A stretch of DNA of 37,334 nt. Source: an uncultured bacterium (GTDB lineage Bacteria; Bacillota; Clostridia; Lachnospirales; Lachnospiraceae). Position numbers and translations under genes: made by a program. The notes under the pieces were generated by a model. It was not told where the DNA came from. It did not search any database and was given only the letters and a program-made list of their open reading frames with translations. Below are positions 8,974 to 16,216 of this stretch, piece after piece. The stretch lies in contig CAJMQQ010000025.1 in the NCBI GenBank assembly GCA_905215625.1, forward strand, positions 1 through 37,334. Direction: 5' to 3'. How positions within the stretch are numbered: the first letter of the stretch is position 1; every line of letters starts with the position of its first letter.

Positions 8974-10263
8974 TTAAATCATATCGCTAACGCAAATCGC
9001 TCCATAGGGACGGATGCTCATCCGGTAAGCGCTGCCTTCTCCTACCGCTTTTTCAATATAAGCAATATACTCATCTACTAAATCATTTGGAAGCATTGCC
9101 ATAATAACGCCTGCAAATCCGCCGCCGTGAACTCTGCATGCTCCCCGCTTCTTTTCTGCAATAAACAGTTCCGTCAAAGCCAGGGTTGTGGTAATTCCCT
9201 GTTCCTGAACAGCTGCAGTGGTATAACAGTTCTGCAGCCACTTCCAGGAAGAATTGCCGGAAGCTGTAATATTGGCTAAAAAGCTGTCAAAATCGCCTGC
9301 TTTTAATGCAGCCACCATGGTTTCTACTCTCTTGTTTTCCTCAAAGAAATGAAGGGCGCGAAGTACAGAACGATCTCCCGCATACTCTCTTACTGCCTGG
9401 AAATTGTCGATTACCATATCCTCTGTAATCTCTGCCAGAACCTCTTTTCCAAAATACTGCGCAACCTTCTTCATCTCGTTTGGCACAGAAGAGTAATCTG
9501 CACTTAAATCTGCGTGTCCCTTACCAGTCTGCACAATAATCAGGCTGTGATCCTGAGATGCAAAATCAAAGTCTATTTTTTCTACTGCCGGTTCAGCCGG
9601 ATTTACAAAATCAATGGTAATTAAACCGCCTACGGCACATGCCATCTGATCCAGCAATCCGGAAGCCTTGTTCCAGTAATTATTTTCTGCATATTTTCCG
9701 ATATGGGCATAAGCAACTGTATCCATCTTACCTTCATTGAAAAACGTATTCAGCATGGAACAAACCAGCATCTCAAAAGAAGCAGAAGAACTGACGCCTG
9801 CCGCACTGATTACATTGCTGGTAATATAAGCGTTAAACCCGCCTATCTGATAGCCAAATTCAGTAAAGCCCTTTAACATACCCTTTACCAGATCAATGGT
9901 TCCAGCCGCCTTTGGGCTTACCTCCAGCTGATTTAAATCAATGGTAAAGTCCTGGTTATAGGTTTCGCTGACAATCCGGATCTGATTGGAATTATTTTTT
10001 GCAGCAACGCCTGCGCAGTCCAGGTTAATGCTGCCTGCCAGCACCTTGCCATGGTTGTGGTCGGTATGATTGCCGCTGATCTCTGTACGTCCCGGGGAAG
10101 AAAACAGCTTCATATCGCCGTCTCCAAAAGTTTTTACATATCCCTTAACTAAAGCTTCATATCTCTCTCTGTTTTCTGCCGTTTTGGAGCAGCCATACAG
10201 CTGGGCCATCAGCTTCTCCGCTTTCTCCTGTCCTAATACCTCAATCGTTTCCTTTGCGTTCAT
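8974..10263 (-). CDS. galK: Galactokinase
   Basis: GHMP-family kinase phosphorylating alpha-D-galactose to galactose-1-phosphate in the Leloir pathway, cytoplasmic. The galactokinase signature GRTEISGNHTDHNHG is at residues 59-73, the GHMP ATP-binding segment ISAAGVSSSASFE at 153-165, and the C-terminal Gly-rich motif GACRVHGGGFAGV is present. At 429 aa it is somewhat longer than the roughly 390-aa enterobacterial enzyme. ATG at 10263 is preceded by GGGGAGGAAGAC. No galT or galE neighbour is present. It is divergent from the radical SAM gene. Confidence 0.95.
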   Translation of the reverse strand: MNAKETIEVLGQEKAEKLMAQLYGCSKTAENRERYEALVKGYVKTFGDGDMKLFSSPGRTEISGNHTDHNHGKVLAGSINLDCAGVAAKNNSNQIRIVSETYNQDFTIDLNQLEVSPKAAGTIDLVKGMLKGFTEFGYQIGGFNAYITSNVISAAGVSSSASFEMLVCSMLNTFFNEGKMDTVAYAHIGKYAENNYWNKASGLLDQMACAVGGLITIDFVNPAEPAVEKIDFDFASQDHSLIIVQTGKGHADLSADYSSVPNEMKKVAQYFGKEVLAEITEDMVIDNFQAVREYAGDRSVLRALHFFEENKRVETMVAALKAGDFDSFLANITASGNSSWKWLQNCYTTAAVQEQGITTTLALTELFIAEKKRGACRVHGGGFAGVIMAMLPNDLVDEYIAYIEKAVGEGSAYRMSIRPYGAICVSDMI

Positions 10264-10340
10264 GTCTTCCTCCCCTTTTTATTTTACTATGTTTGGACAT
10301 ATATTCTCACCAGACTCGTAAAACGCCGTCAAGTGCCCCT

Positions 10341-10370
10341 ATTATACCATAGCCACTGACACAGGGACAA
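10341..10370 (-). promoter_or_regulatory. Probable galK promoter
   Basis: Minus-strand -35 TTGTCC (10365-10370) and perfect -10 TATAAT (10341-10346), spacer 18. This leaves a leader of about 70 nt before the galK ATG, in which no obvious riboswitch was seen. Confidence 0.6.
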
Positions 10371-10388
10371 TCCAATTTTTTATTAAAT

Positions 10389-10421
10389 AGTATATAATTT
10401 TTTACGATTTCATTGTATACT
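10389..10421. repeat. Inverted repeat between galK and the radical SAM gene
   Basis: Arms AGTATATAAT (10389-10398) and ATTGTATACT (10412-10421) match at 9 of 10 positions across a 13-nt spacer. It lies 40-70 nt before the plus-strand start, so it could be an operator or overlap that gene's promoter. AT-rich sequence makes chance occurrence possible. Confidence 0.35.
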
Positions 10422-10461
10422 GTTTTTTAGCACAAATGACCCATCTCATCTGGAGGATTTT

Positions 10462-11391
10462 ATGAACTGGAACGGAAAACCTTATCACTCCCTCGATTCC
10501 TATGTCCGGGAACAGTTTGGAGAAAAACTGTACAAACTGGCTCTGGACGGTGGTATGACCTGCCCCAACCGCGACGGAACAATCAGCTATGGCGGCTGCA
10601 TTTTCTGCAGTGAAGGCGGATCAGGTGAGTTTGCCCAAAAACAAATGACATCTGTCTCTGAACAAATCGAAGCTGCAAAAAAACGGCTGGAAGGAAAATT
10701 TTCTGGAAGGTATATCGCTTATTTTCAGTCTTATACCAACACGTATGCTCCTGTTTCTTATCTGGAACCGCTGTTTATGGAAGCCATCCTTCATCCGGAT
10801 GTGGCCGCCCTGTCCATCGCCACCCGCCCAGACTGCCTTCCAGAAGACGTTTTGGAACTTCTGTCCCGCTTAAATCAGATAAAGCCGGTATGGATCGAAC
10901 TGGGCCTTCAAACCATTCATCCCCAGACTGCCGGACTGATTCGGAGAGGGTATCCATTAAGCTGTTTTGAAACGGCCTATCTGAATCTCAAAAAACGGGG
11001 ACTTACCGTAATCGTTCATGTCATCCTGGGACTTCCCGGCGAAACCAGGGAAATGATGCTGTCCACCATTTCTTATCTTGGGAATCTGTCTCCCCGCCTG
11101 GATGGTGTCAAACTGCAGCTTCTCCACATATTAAAAGGGACATCCCTGGCCGCTATGTACCAGGAACATCCCTTTCCAGTCTTCTCAATGGAAGGATATA
11201 TTGACTTTGTCATCGACTGCGTTGAACTTCTGCCGCCCGAAATCGTCATTCACAGGCTGACTGGCGACGGTCCTAAGTCCCTTCTGATTGCCCCTTTATG
11301 GAGCAGCAATAAAAAACTGGTTTTAAATACCCTGACCCGGCGCTTTAAAGAGAAGGCTTCTTATCAAGGGAAAGGGCTGCCTGACAGATAA
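10462..11391 (+). CDS. YhcC/TIGR01212-family radical SAM protein
   Basis: A 309-aa protein whose N-terminal half carries the cluster cysteines C34, C46 and C49 (TCPNRDGTISYGGCIFCSEG), the arrangement of the YhcC-type radical SAM family rather than plain CxxxCxxC. The later segments FQSYTNTYAP, SIATRPDCLPE, ELGLQTIHP and VHVILGLPGET are typical of the radical SAM barrel. It is expected to bind [4Fe-4S] and S-adenosylmethionine; the substrate of this family is not settled. The start has GGAGGATTTT before the ATG. Its 3' end overlaps the convergent kinase-like gene by 47 nt. Confidence 0.9.
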   Translation: MNWNGKPYHSLDSYVREQFGEKLYKLALDGGMTCPNRDGTISYGGCIFCSEGGSGEFAQKQMTSVSEQIEAAKKRLEGKFSGRYIAYFQSYTNTYAPVSYLEPLFMEAILHPDVAALSIATRPDCLPEDVLELLSRLNQIKPVWIELGLQTIHPQTAGLIRRGYPLSCFETAYLNLKKRGLTVIVHVILGLPGETREMMLSTISYLGNLSPRLDGVKLQLLHILKGTSLAAMYQEHPFPVFSMEGYIDFVIDCVELLPPEIVIHRLTGDGPKSLLIAPLWSSNKKLVLNTLTRRFKEKASYQGKGLPDR

Positions 11392-11983
11392 TATCTACAC
11401 AGCCGTCTATACCAAACGCGCCGCTGTCCAGCATCAGGTGATAATTGCTTCTGGCTCCCCAGTCTTGAACCGTATAGGCCTCATAGTGAAGGCGGCGCTG
11501 CTTGTCAATATGGCGGACTAACTCTTCTGCCTGGTCTTCCACCCGCCCATATTGCTCTACAGCCCGGCACTCTCTTACCTTTCGCTCTGCATAGATAAAC
11601 ACTTTCAGCAGTTTTGCCTTATCCCGCAAAATATAATCTGCACAGCGGCCTACGAAAATACAAGGGCCTTGCTCTGCCAAATCCTCAATTACTTTTTTCT
11701 GTGCCAAAAAAATCTGTTCTGCTACCGGAAGTTCTTTCATTTCCGGCTTTCGCGGATAAGCCAGACCATAAATTCCTCCCAGCGTAAAGTTGTAAAGGAA
11801 ATTGCTTCCCAGCCGCTGTTCCCGCTCTGCAACAAATTCCGGAGTAAAACCGCTTTCTTTCGCCGCCTTGTCAATTAAATCCCTGTCATAGAACGGAATT
11901 TTTAACCGCTCGGCTGTTTTCTCTGCAATCTCTCTGCCGCCGCTTCCGTACTCTCTGCTGATTGTAATAATGCTGCTTTCCAT
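11345..11983 (-). CDS. Cytidylate-kinase-like family protein (paralogue 1)
   Basis: A P-loop nucleoside-monophosphate-kinase fold protein of about 212 aa: ITISREYGSGGREIAEKTAE (atypical P-loop), PFYDRDLI, CIFVGRCADYIL and a C-terminal SNYHLMLDSGAFGID. These are hallmarks of the Cytidylate_kin_like family, whose true substrate is uncertain. An upstream in-frame GTG at 11989 touches the AGAGGG ribosome site, so the ATG at 11983 is preferred. It has its own promoter and overlaps the end of the radical SAM gene. A second copy, at 32452, is coupled to a MATE pump. Confidence 0.85.
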   Translation of the reverse strand: MESSIITISREYGSGGREIAEKTAERLKIPFYDRDLIDKAAKESGFTPEFVAEREQRLGSNFLYNFTLGGIYGLAYPRKPEMKELPVAEQIFLAQKKVIEDLAEQGPCIFVGRCADYILRDKAKLLKVFIYAERKVRECRAVEQYGRVEDQAEELVRHIDKQRRLHYEAYTVQDWGARSNYHLMLDSGAFGIDGCVDIICQAALSLDKKPSL

Positions 11984-12060
11984 AGGCACCCTCTTTTCTA
12001 TATTCAGGCTAAATGGATTCTGAAGCTAAATCTATCAGAATTATTTACGATTACAGCTTT

Positions 12061-12089
12061 ATTATACTGAATGTTTAGCAATAAATCAA
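12061..12089 (-). promoter_or_regulatory. Probable promoter of kinase-like paralogue 1
   Basis: Minus-strand TTGATT (12084-12089), 17-nt spacer, TATAAT (12061-12066). The roughly 70-nt leader contains a 7-bp inverted repeat ATTCTGA / TCAGAAT (12017-12041) without a T-run. Confidence 0.6.
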
Positions 12090-12095
12090 CCTATG

Positions 12096-12254
12096 TTACT
12101 TTTTTTCACAACTGCATGAGCCATGACAACTGCCAGAGCATCCGCTGCATCCAGAGCAGCACTTTCCTTCTTTTTTATTTTTATAAATACTTCTGCCAGC
12201 GAAAAATATAGCTGTAAGAATAATCAAAAGTACAATCAATGTCGCAAGATTCAT
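12096..12254 (-). CDS. FeoB-associated Cys-rich small membrane protein
   Basis: A 52-aa protein. Residues 3-19 form one hydrophobic helix (LATLIVLLIILTAIFFA), then a basic stretch (RSIYKNKKEGK) and a cytosol-side-like Cys cluster (CCSGCSGCSGSCHGSCSC). ATG at 12254 follows GAAGGA. It lies 70 nt behind feoB on the same strand, the usual place for the FeoB-associated Cys-rich family. Inferred role: accessory to FeoB in ferrous iron uptake, perhaps binding iron at the cytoplasmic mouth; the exact biochemistry is not established. Confidence 0.9.
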   Translation of the reverse strand: MNLATLIVLLIILTAIFFAGRSIYKNKKEGKCCSGCSGCSGSCHGSCSCEKK

Positions 12255-12324
12255 AATTTGTCCTTTCTTCCTGATTCAGAACGTGTTCTTTACACCCTGA
12301 TGCTAACACAGCTTTTCCGGAAGA

Positions 12325-14511
12325 TCAAGCTCTGGCCCGTCCTGCCTTCTTTTTTGCAGAAACGTTTACGGTTAAGTTTCCGCTTTCCTTATATGGACGG
12401 AAGAGCAGATACAAAAATCCAATGATCAGAATCACAGCTGCTACCAGGCCAATTCCAGCTTTTCCAGTCGTTACATAAGTTCCCACCTGGTAAATGCACA
12501 GAGAAACCGCATACGCCAATACCGTCTGATAACCAATGGCAAACCAGGTCCACTTTGGGCTGTTCATCTCCCGTCTGATTGCGCCGATTGCCGCAAAACA
12601 AGGAGCGCACAGAAGATTAAATACCAGGAATGAATACGCTGCTACCGGTGTATAACTGCCAGCCAGAGTTCCCCAGATCTCCGTTCCCTCTTCTGATACT
12701 TCGGCAAATCCATATAGGATTCCAAACGTACCAACTACATTTTCCTTGGCAACCAGTCCGGTAATCGCTGCAACTGCTGCTTTCCAGTCTCCCCAGCCCA
12801 GCGGGGCAAATATCCAGGCAATCCCTCTTCCGATTGAAGCCAAAATTCCGTTGCTTAAATCTTCTACCATGCCAAATCTTCCGTCTGTAAAGCCAAAATT
12901 TGAGGTAAACCAGATAAAAATAGTAGAAAGAAGAATCACTGTCCCAGCCTTTTTAATGAAAGAAGATCCTCTCTCCCACATACTTCTTAATACATTCATC
13001 AAAGTAGGCATATGGTAAGCCGGAAGTTCCATCACAAAAGGCGCCGGATCCCCTGCAAACATTTTTGTTTTCTTTAAAATAATACCGGAACAGATAATTG
13101 CTGCAATGCCTACAAAGTATGCACTGGGAGCCACCCAGGAAGCCCCGTTAAATAGTGCGCCTGCAATCAGGGCAATAATCGGAAGTTTTGCTCCACATGG
13201 AATAAAGGTCGTGGTCATAATGGTCATTTTCCGGTCTCTGTCATTCTCAATGGTACGGGACGCCATGACTCCTGGAACTCCGCATCCGGTTCCAATTAAC
13301 ATAGGGATAAAGGACTTTCCAGACAGACCAAATTTACGGAAAATCCGATCCATAATAAACGCGATTCTTGCCATATATCCGCAGGCTTCTAAAAATGCAA
13401 GAAAAATAAATAATACCAGCATCTGAGGCACAAATCCTAAAACTGCACCTACACCTGCTACAATTCCATCTAAAATCAGACTCTGAAGCCAGTCTGCACA
13501 TCCGATTGAAGTCAGAAAGCCTTCTATCAAAACAGGTATGCCCGGAATCTCCATTCCAAACAAGCTCCATCCCTCTCCAAATACTCCGTCATTTGCCCAG
13601 TCTGTCGCCCAGGTTCCAACAGTCGTAACGGAAATATAATAGACCAGCCACATAACCGCTGCAAAAATAGGAAGTGCAAAGAAACGGTTAGTAACAATTC
13701 TGTCAATTTTATCCGAAAGAGTTGCAGAACCTTTTCTGGCCTTCTGACAGCAGGAACCTATGATAGAAGTAATATAGGTATACCGCTCATTGGTAATAAT
13801 GCTTTCGGCATCGTCATCCAGTTCCCGCTCTGCCTGCGCAATGACATCTTCCACATCTGGGACAGATTTCATCTGCTCCCCAATCTTATCATCCCGTTCA
13901 AACAGCTTTATAGCATAGAACCGTTTCTGGCTTTCCGGAATCTCGCTGCCCAGACGGGATTGAATCTCCTCTAATGCAGATTCGGTTTCTAGACTAAATT
14001 TATGTACCGGCTCTGCCGCTTCCTGTCCTGCTGCCTGGACAGCCAGATTTGCCGCCTCTTCTATTCCTGTGCCTTTTAATGCAGAAATCTCCACAACCTG
14101 GCAGCCCAGCTTCCCAGACAACTGTTCCAGATGAATCCTGTCGCCGTTTTTCTTTACAATATCCATCATATTTACCGCCATAACAACCGGTATTCCCAGT
14201 TCTAGCAGCTGGGTAGACAGATATAGATTTCTCTCCAGATTTGTGCCGTCTACAATATTTAAAATTGCATCCGGACGTTCCCCAATCAGATAATTTCTGG
14301 CTACTACTTCTTCCAATGTATACGGGGAAAGCGAATAAATACCCGGAAGATCCACAATTACTGCTTCCTTATTCCATTTCAGCCTTCCTTCTTTCTTTTC
14401 AACAGTTACCCCAGGCCAGTTTCCTACAAACTGGTTTGAACCGGTCAGCGCATTAAATAATGTGGTTTTTCCACAATTGGGATTTCCGGCAAGCGCGATT
14501 TTTACAGACAT
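12325..14511 (-). CDS. feoB: Ferrous iron transporter B
   Basis: A 728-aa full-length FeoB. The N-terminal G domain has G1 GNPNCGKT (9-16), G3 DLPG (54-57), G4 NMMD (114-117) and G5 SALKG (143-147). A helical GDI-like linker follows to about 270, then the polytopic membrane part with two Gate-type segments (GCGVPGVMASRTIEN, FIPCGAKLPIIALIA). It takes up Fe2+ across the cytoplasmic membrane using nucleotide-driven gating. ATG at 14511 is preceded by ATGGAGGAACTAG. The 73-nt gap to feoA1 contains a perfect DtxR-like palindrome, so feoB may have extra iron control besides the operon promoter. Confidence 0.97.
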   Translation of the reverse strand: MSVKIALAGNPNCGKTTLFNALTGSNQFVGNWPGVTVEKKEGRLKWNKEAVIVDLPGIYSLSPYTLEEVVARNYLIGERPDAILNIVDGTNLERNLYLSTQLLELGIPVVMAVNMMDIVKKNGDRIHLEQLSGKLGCQVVEISALKGTGIEEAANLAVQAAGQEAAEPVHKFSLETESALEEIQSRLGSEIPESQKRFYAIKLFERDDKIGEQMKSVPDVEDVIAQAERELDDDAESIITNERYTYITSIIGSCCQKARKGSATLSDKIDRIVTNRFFALPIFAAVMWLVYYISVTTVGTWATDWANDGVFGEGWSLFGMEIPGIPVLIEGFLTSIGCADWLQSLILDGIVAGVGAVLGFVPQMLVLFIFLAFLEACGYMARIAFIMDRIFRKFGLSGKSFIPMLIGTGCGVPGVMASRTIENDRDRKMTIMTTTFIPCGAKLPIIALIAGALFNGASWVAPSAYFVGIAAIICSGIILKKTKMFAGDPAPFVMELPAYHMPTLMNVLRSMWERGSSFIKKAGTVILLSTIFIWFTSNFGFTDGRFGMVEDLSNGILASIGRGIAWIFAPLGWGDWKAAVAAITGLVAKENVVGTFGILYGFAEVSEEGTEIWGTLAGSYTPVAAYSFLVFNLLCAPCFAAIGAIRREMNSPKWTWFAIGYQTVLAYAVSLCIYQVGTYVTTGKAGIGLVAAVILIIGFLYLLFRPYKESGNLTVNVSAKKKAGRARA

Positions 14512-14550
14512 CTAGTTCCTCCATTCCTCTCGTTCCTTTTACATTCGAAA

Positions 14551-14568
14551 AGTTAGTTTTTTCTAACT
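14551..14568. promoter_or_regulatory. DtxR-type iron box between feoA1 and feoB
   Basis: Perfect palindrome AGTTAG-TTTTTT-CTAACT. It has the same core (TTAG-N6-CTAA) as the two boxes in front of feoA2 and lies about 40 nt upstream of the feoB ATG. No convincing -35/-10 pair was found here. Confidence 0.65.
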
Positions 14569-14584
14569 CATAGGTAAAAAAATT

Positions 14585-14806
14585 TCAGCACACCTCTATC
14601 ATCTGGGCGTCTGCCTTTCGCAAAGAAAGCTCATATCCCCTGACCGTTACTTCTATCGGATCTCCTAATGGAGCTACCTTTCGTACAAACACCTCTGTTC
14701 CCTTTGTAATTCCCATATCCATAATCCGGCGTTTTACCGCGCCCTCGCCATGGAGTTTCACAACCGAAACGGTCCTGCCGCACGGAATTTCCTTTAACGT
14801 ACTCAT
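14585..14806 (-). CDS. feoA: FeoA-family SH3-like protein 1
   Basis: A 73-aa protein beginning MSTLKEIPCGRTVSVV with the typical FeoA core (AVKRRIMDMGITKGTEVFV, then GDPIEVTVRGYELSLRKADA). A longer frame opens upstream but would overlap the preceding feoA; the ATG at 14806 has AGGGAG 8 nt before it and fits the 14-nt gap. FeoA proteins are small cytoplasmic partners of FeoB. Confidence 0.93.
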   Translation of the reverse strand: MSTLKEIPCGRTVSVVKLHGEGAVKRRIMDMGITKGTEVFVRKVAPLGDPIEVTVRGYELSLRKADAQMIEVC

Positions 14807-14820
14807 CTGATTTTCTCCCT

Positions 14821-15033
14821 TTAAACCATAATTTTGCTGGCCATCTCTTTGCTGATAGCCACTCTGGAATCTTTTATATTTACAATTACGCTGCCGCAAA
14901 TAGCGGAAACGACTGTGACGCTGGCTCCCGCCACAAATCCCAGGTTCTCCAGAAAACGGCGGGTTTCCTCTTTGCCGCCCACCCGGATGATTGAGTTTTC
15001 TTCTCCTTGTTTTGCAAATGTCAACGGCATCAT
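14821..15033 (-). CDS. feoA: FeoA-family SH3-like protein 2
   Basis: A 70-aa FeoA-type protein (MMPLTFAKQGEENSIIRVGG, FLENLGFVAGASVTVVS, VIVNIKDSRVAISKEMASKI). A GTG at 15039 sits only one base after the AAGGAG ribosome site, so the ATG at 15033 (spacing 7) is preferred. It is the first gene of the iron operon. Two different FeoA proteins before FeoB is common in Clostridia. Expression is inferred to be iron-repressed from the boxes over its promoter. Confidence 0.92.
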   Translation of the reverse strand: MMPLTFAKQGEENSIIRVGGKEETRRFLENLGFVAGASVTVVSAICGSVIVNIKDSRVAISKEMASKIMV

Positions 15034-15061
15034 TCCCACACTCCTTTGAAAGTTTATTTTA

Positions 15062-15079
15062 AGTTAGTTATTTCTAACT
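15062..15079. promoter_or_regulatory. DtxR-type iron box 1 of the feo promoter
   Basis: Perfect palindrome AGTTAG-TTATTT-CTAACT, extended by A/T on each side to 20 nt. It covers the start-site region (about +1 to +18) of the feoA2 promoter. Confidence 0.75.
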
Positions 15080-15085
15080 TTTATA

Positions 15086-15114
15086 AGATTAGCACAGACT
15101 AACCATCCTGTCAA
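15086..15114 (-). promoter_or_regulatory. Promoter of the feo operon with iron box 2
   Basis: Minus-strand -35 TTGACA (15109-15114), 17-nt spacer, -10 TAATCT (15086-15091). A second palindrome GATTAG-CACAGA-CTAACC (15087-15104; 5 of 6 half-site bases symmetrical) lies over the -10 and spacer, 25 bp centre-to-centre from box 1. Binding there should block RNA polymerase. Confidence 0.7.
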
Positions 15115-15123
15115 TAGTTTTAT

Positions 15124-15152
15124 TTGAAAAAATTTATGCTTTATAGTATACT
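15124..15152 (+). promoter_or_regulatory. Promoter of the DtxR-like regulator gene
   Basis: TTGAAA (15124-15129), 17-nt spacer, TATACT (15147-15152). Transcription would start near 15160, about 28 nt before the TTG start codon. The iron boxes lie 20-60 nt upstream of this promoter. Confidence 0.6.
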
Positions 15153-15187
15153 TATGCTAGCATTAGTCTATTAAGGAGAAGGTAAAA

Positions 15188-15553
15188 TTGAAGATTCAAG
15201 AATCCGCAGAAAATTATTTAGAAACGATATTAACCCTTAGTCAGCAAAAGCCAAATGTCCGTTCCATTGATATTGTCAATGAGCTGAACTTTTCCAAGCC
15301 CAGCGTCAGTGTGGCCATGAAAAACCTCCGTGAAAACGGCTACATTCAGATGGATGGAAATGGGTTTATCACCCTGACTCCTTCCGGTCTTGCCATTGCA
15401 GAAAAAATATATGAACGTCACACTCTGATTTCCCAATGGCTGTTCAGCCTGGGAGTAGACGAAAAAATTGCTCAGGAAGACGCCTGCCGTATGGAACACG
15501 TCATCAGTACGGAAACCTTTGAAGCCATAAAAAAACTTGCCGGAGGAGAGTAA
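15188..15553 (+). CDS. DtxR-family metal-dependent repressor, short form
   Basis: A 121-aa winged-helix repressor: HTH around 24-50 (VRSIDIVNELNFSKPSVSVA), wing to about 65, then the metal-binding dimerisation domain. Visible ligand-type residues are E12, H78 and the motif EDACRMEHVIS (C100, E103, H104). The Cys matches iron-responsive DtxR/IdeR (EACRWEHVMS) and not MntR, which has Glu there. The C-terminal SH3 domain of DtxR is missing. The start codon is TTG with AAGGAGAAGG upstream. Divergent from feoA2 with iron boxes between; inferred to repress iron uptake when Fe2+ is plentiful. Confidence 0.9.
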   Translation: MKIQESAENYLETILTLSQQKPNVRSIDIVNELNFSKPSVSVAMKNLRENGYIQMDGNGFITLTPSGLAIAEKIYERHTLISQWLFSLGVDEKIAQEDACRMEHVISTETFEAIKKLAGGE

Positions 15554-15578
15554 TCTCCCGCCGGCAAGTTTTATTTTT
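15533..15578. terminator. Bidirectional terminator between the DtxR-like gene and the HMA gene
   Basis: Stem AAACTTGCCGG (15533-15543) / CCGGCAAGTTT (15561-15571) with an inner GGAG/CTCC pairing. T-rich on the plus side (TTTTATTTTT) and T7 on the minus side. It contains the stop of the repressor gene and serves the convergent arsR-HMA transcript. Confidence 0.85.
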
Positions 15579-15603
15579 GTTTCCTTTTCTCTTATACAAT
15601 CTG

Positions 15604-15822
15604 TTACATCAGAATTTTGCAATCTGAATCTACCTTTGCGCAAACGTCCGCTACTTTTTTCATAATCTCGTCAAACCGGTCGTCGTCTGCCTCAATTACC
15701 AGCTTCTGGGTCATAAAGCTTACGCTGGCGCTGGTTACGCCGTCAATCTTTCTGATTCCATCTTCCATCTTTGCTGCGCAGTTTGCACAGTCTAAATCTT
15801 CCATTTTAAATTTCTTTTTCAT
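15604..15822 (-). CDS. Small heavy-metal-associated (HMA) domain protein
   Basis: A 72-aa single HMA (ferredoxin-like) domain: MKKKFKMEDLDCANCAAKME carries the CxxC metal site (C12, C15), and the rest matches the beta-alpha-beta fold (VTSASVSFMTQKLVIEADDD). HMA domains bind Cu+, Zn2+ or Cd2+. It follows the ArsR gene by 17 nt in a two-gene operon, so it is probably induced by the metal sensed by that regulator. It resembles the N-terminal soluble domain of a Zn/Cd P-type ATPase, but no ATPase gene is adjacent. Confidence 0.9.
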   Translation of the reverse strand: MKKKFKMEDLDCANCAAKMEDGIRKIDGVTSASVSFMTQKLVIEADDDRFDEIMKKVADVCAKVDSDCKILM

Positions 15823-15839
15823 TTTCTATTTCTCCTTTT

Positions 15840-16133
15840 CTATTCCTGAACGTGATCCAGTCCTTGACGCATAATAGTTTTTACATGGCTGTCTGCCAAC
15901 GAGTAAAAGATAGCTTTTCCCTCTCTTCTATTTTTTACTAATTTGGACTGTTTTAAGATCTTTAACTGGTGAGAAATTGCCGACTGAGTCATATCCAGTT
16001 TTTCCGCGATATCGCATACGCACAACTCCGATTCTGACAGCACATATAAAATTTTAATCCGGGTCGGATCACTGAATATTTTAAATAAATCTGCCAGTTC
16101 GTACAGTTCCTCTTCTTTTGGCATATGATTCAC
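15840..16133 (-). CDS. ArsR/SmtB-family metal-sensing repressor
   Basis: A 97-aa winged helix from the GTG at 16133. A longer frame to 16163 would begin inside the -10 element, while AAGGAG sits 9 nt before the GTG. It carries both classic metal sites: alpha-3 ELCVCDIA (C38, C40) as in CadC/ArsR, and alpha-5 D81-x-H83 with H94-xx-E97 (DSHVKTIMRQGLDHVQE) exactly as in SmtB/CzrA-type Zn sensors. The CadC N-terminal cysteines are missing. Known family behaviour: metal binding releases DNA. Inferred to derepress itself and the HMA gene in excess Zn, Cd or Pb. Confidence 0.9.
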   Translation of the reverse strand: MNHMPKEEELYELADLFKIFSDPTRIKILYVLSESELCVCDIAEKLDMTQSAISHQLKILKQSKLVKNRREGKAIFYSLADSHVKTIMRQGLDHVQE

Positions 16134-16154
16134 GTTCAATCTCTCCTTTCTTTC

Positions 16155-16183
16155 ATCATACAATCAAATGAGCAATCATTCAA
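16155..16183 (-). promoter_or_regulatory. Promoter and operator of the arsR-HMA operon
   Basis: Minus-strand TTGAAT (16178-16183), 17-nt spacer, TATGAT (16155-16160). The inverted repeat TCAAATGA-GCAA-TCATTCAA (16164-16183, 6 of 8 per arm) fills the spacer and -35, the usual place for an ArsR-family operator. Confidence 0.6.
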
Positions 16184-16216
16184 TCAATTTTCATTATACT
16201 GATTTTAACCGGAAAG

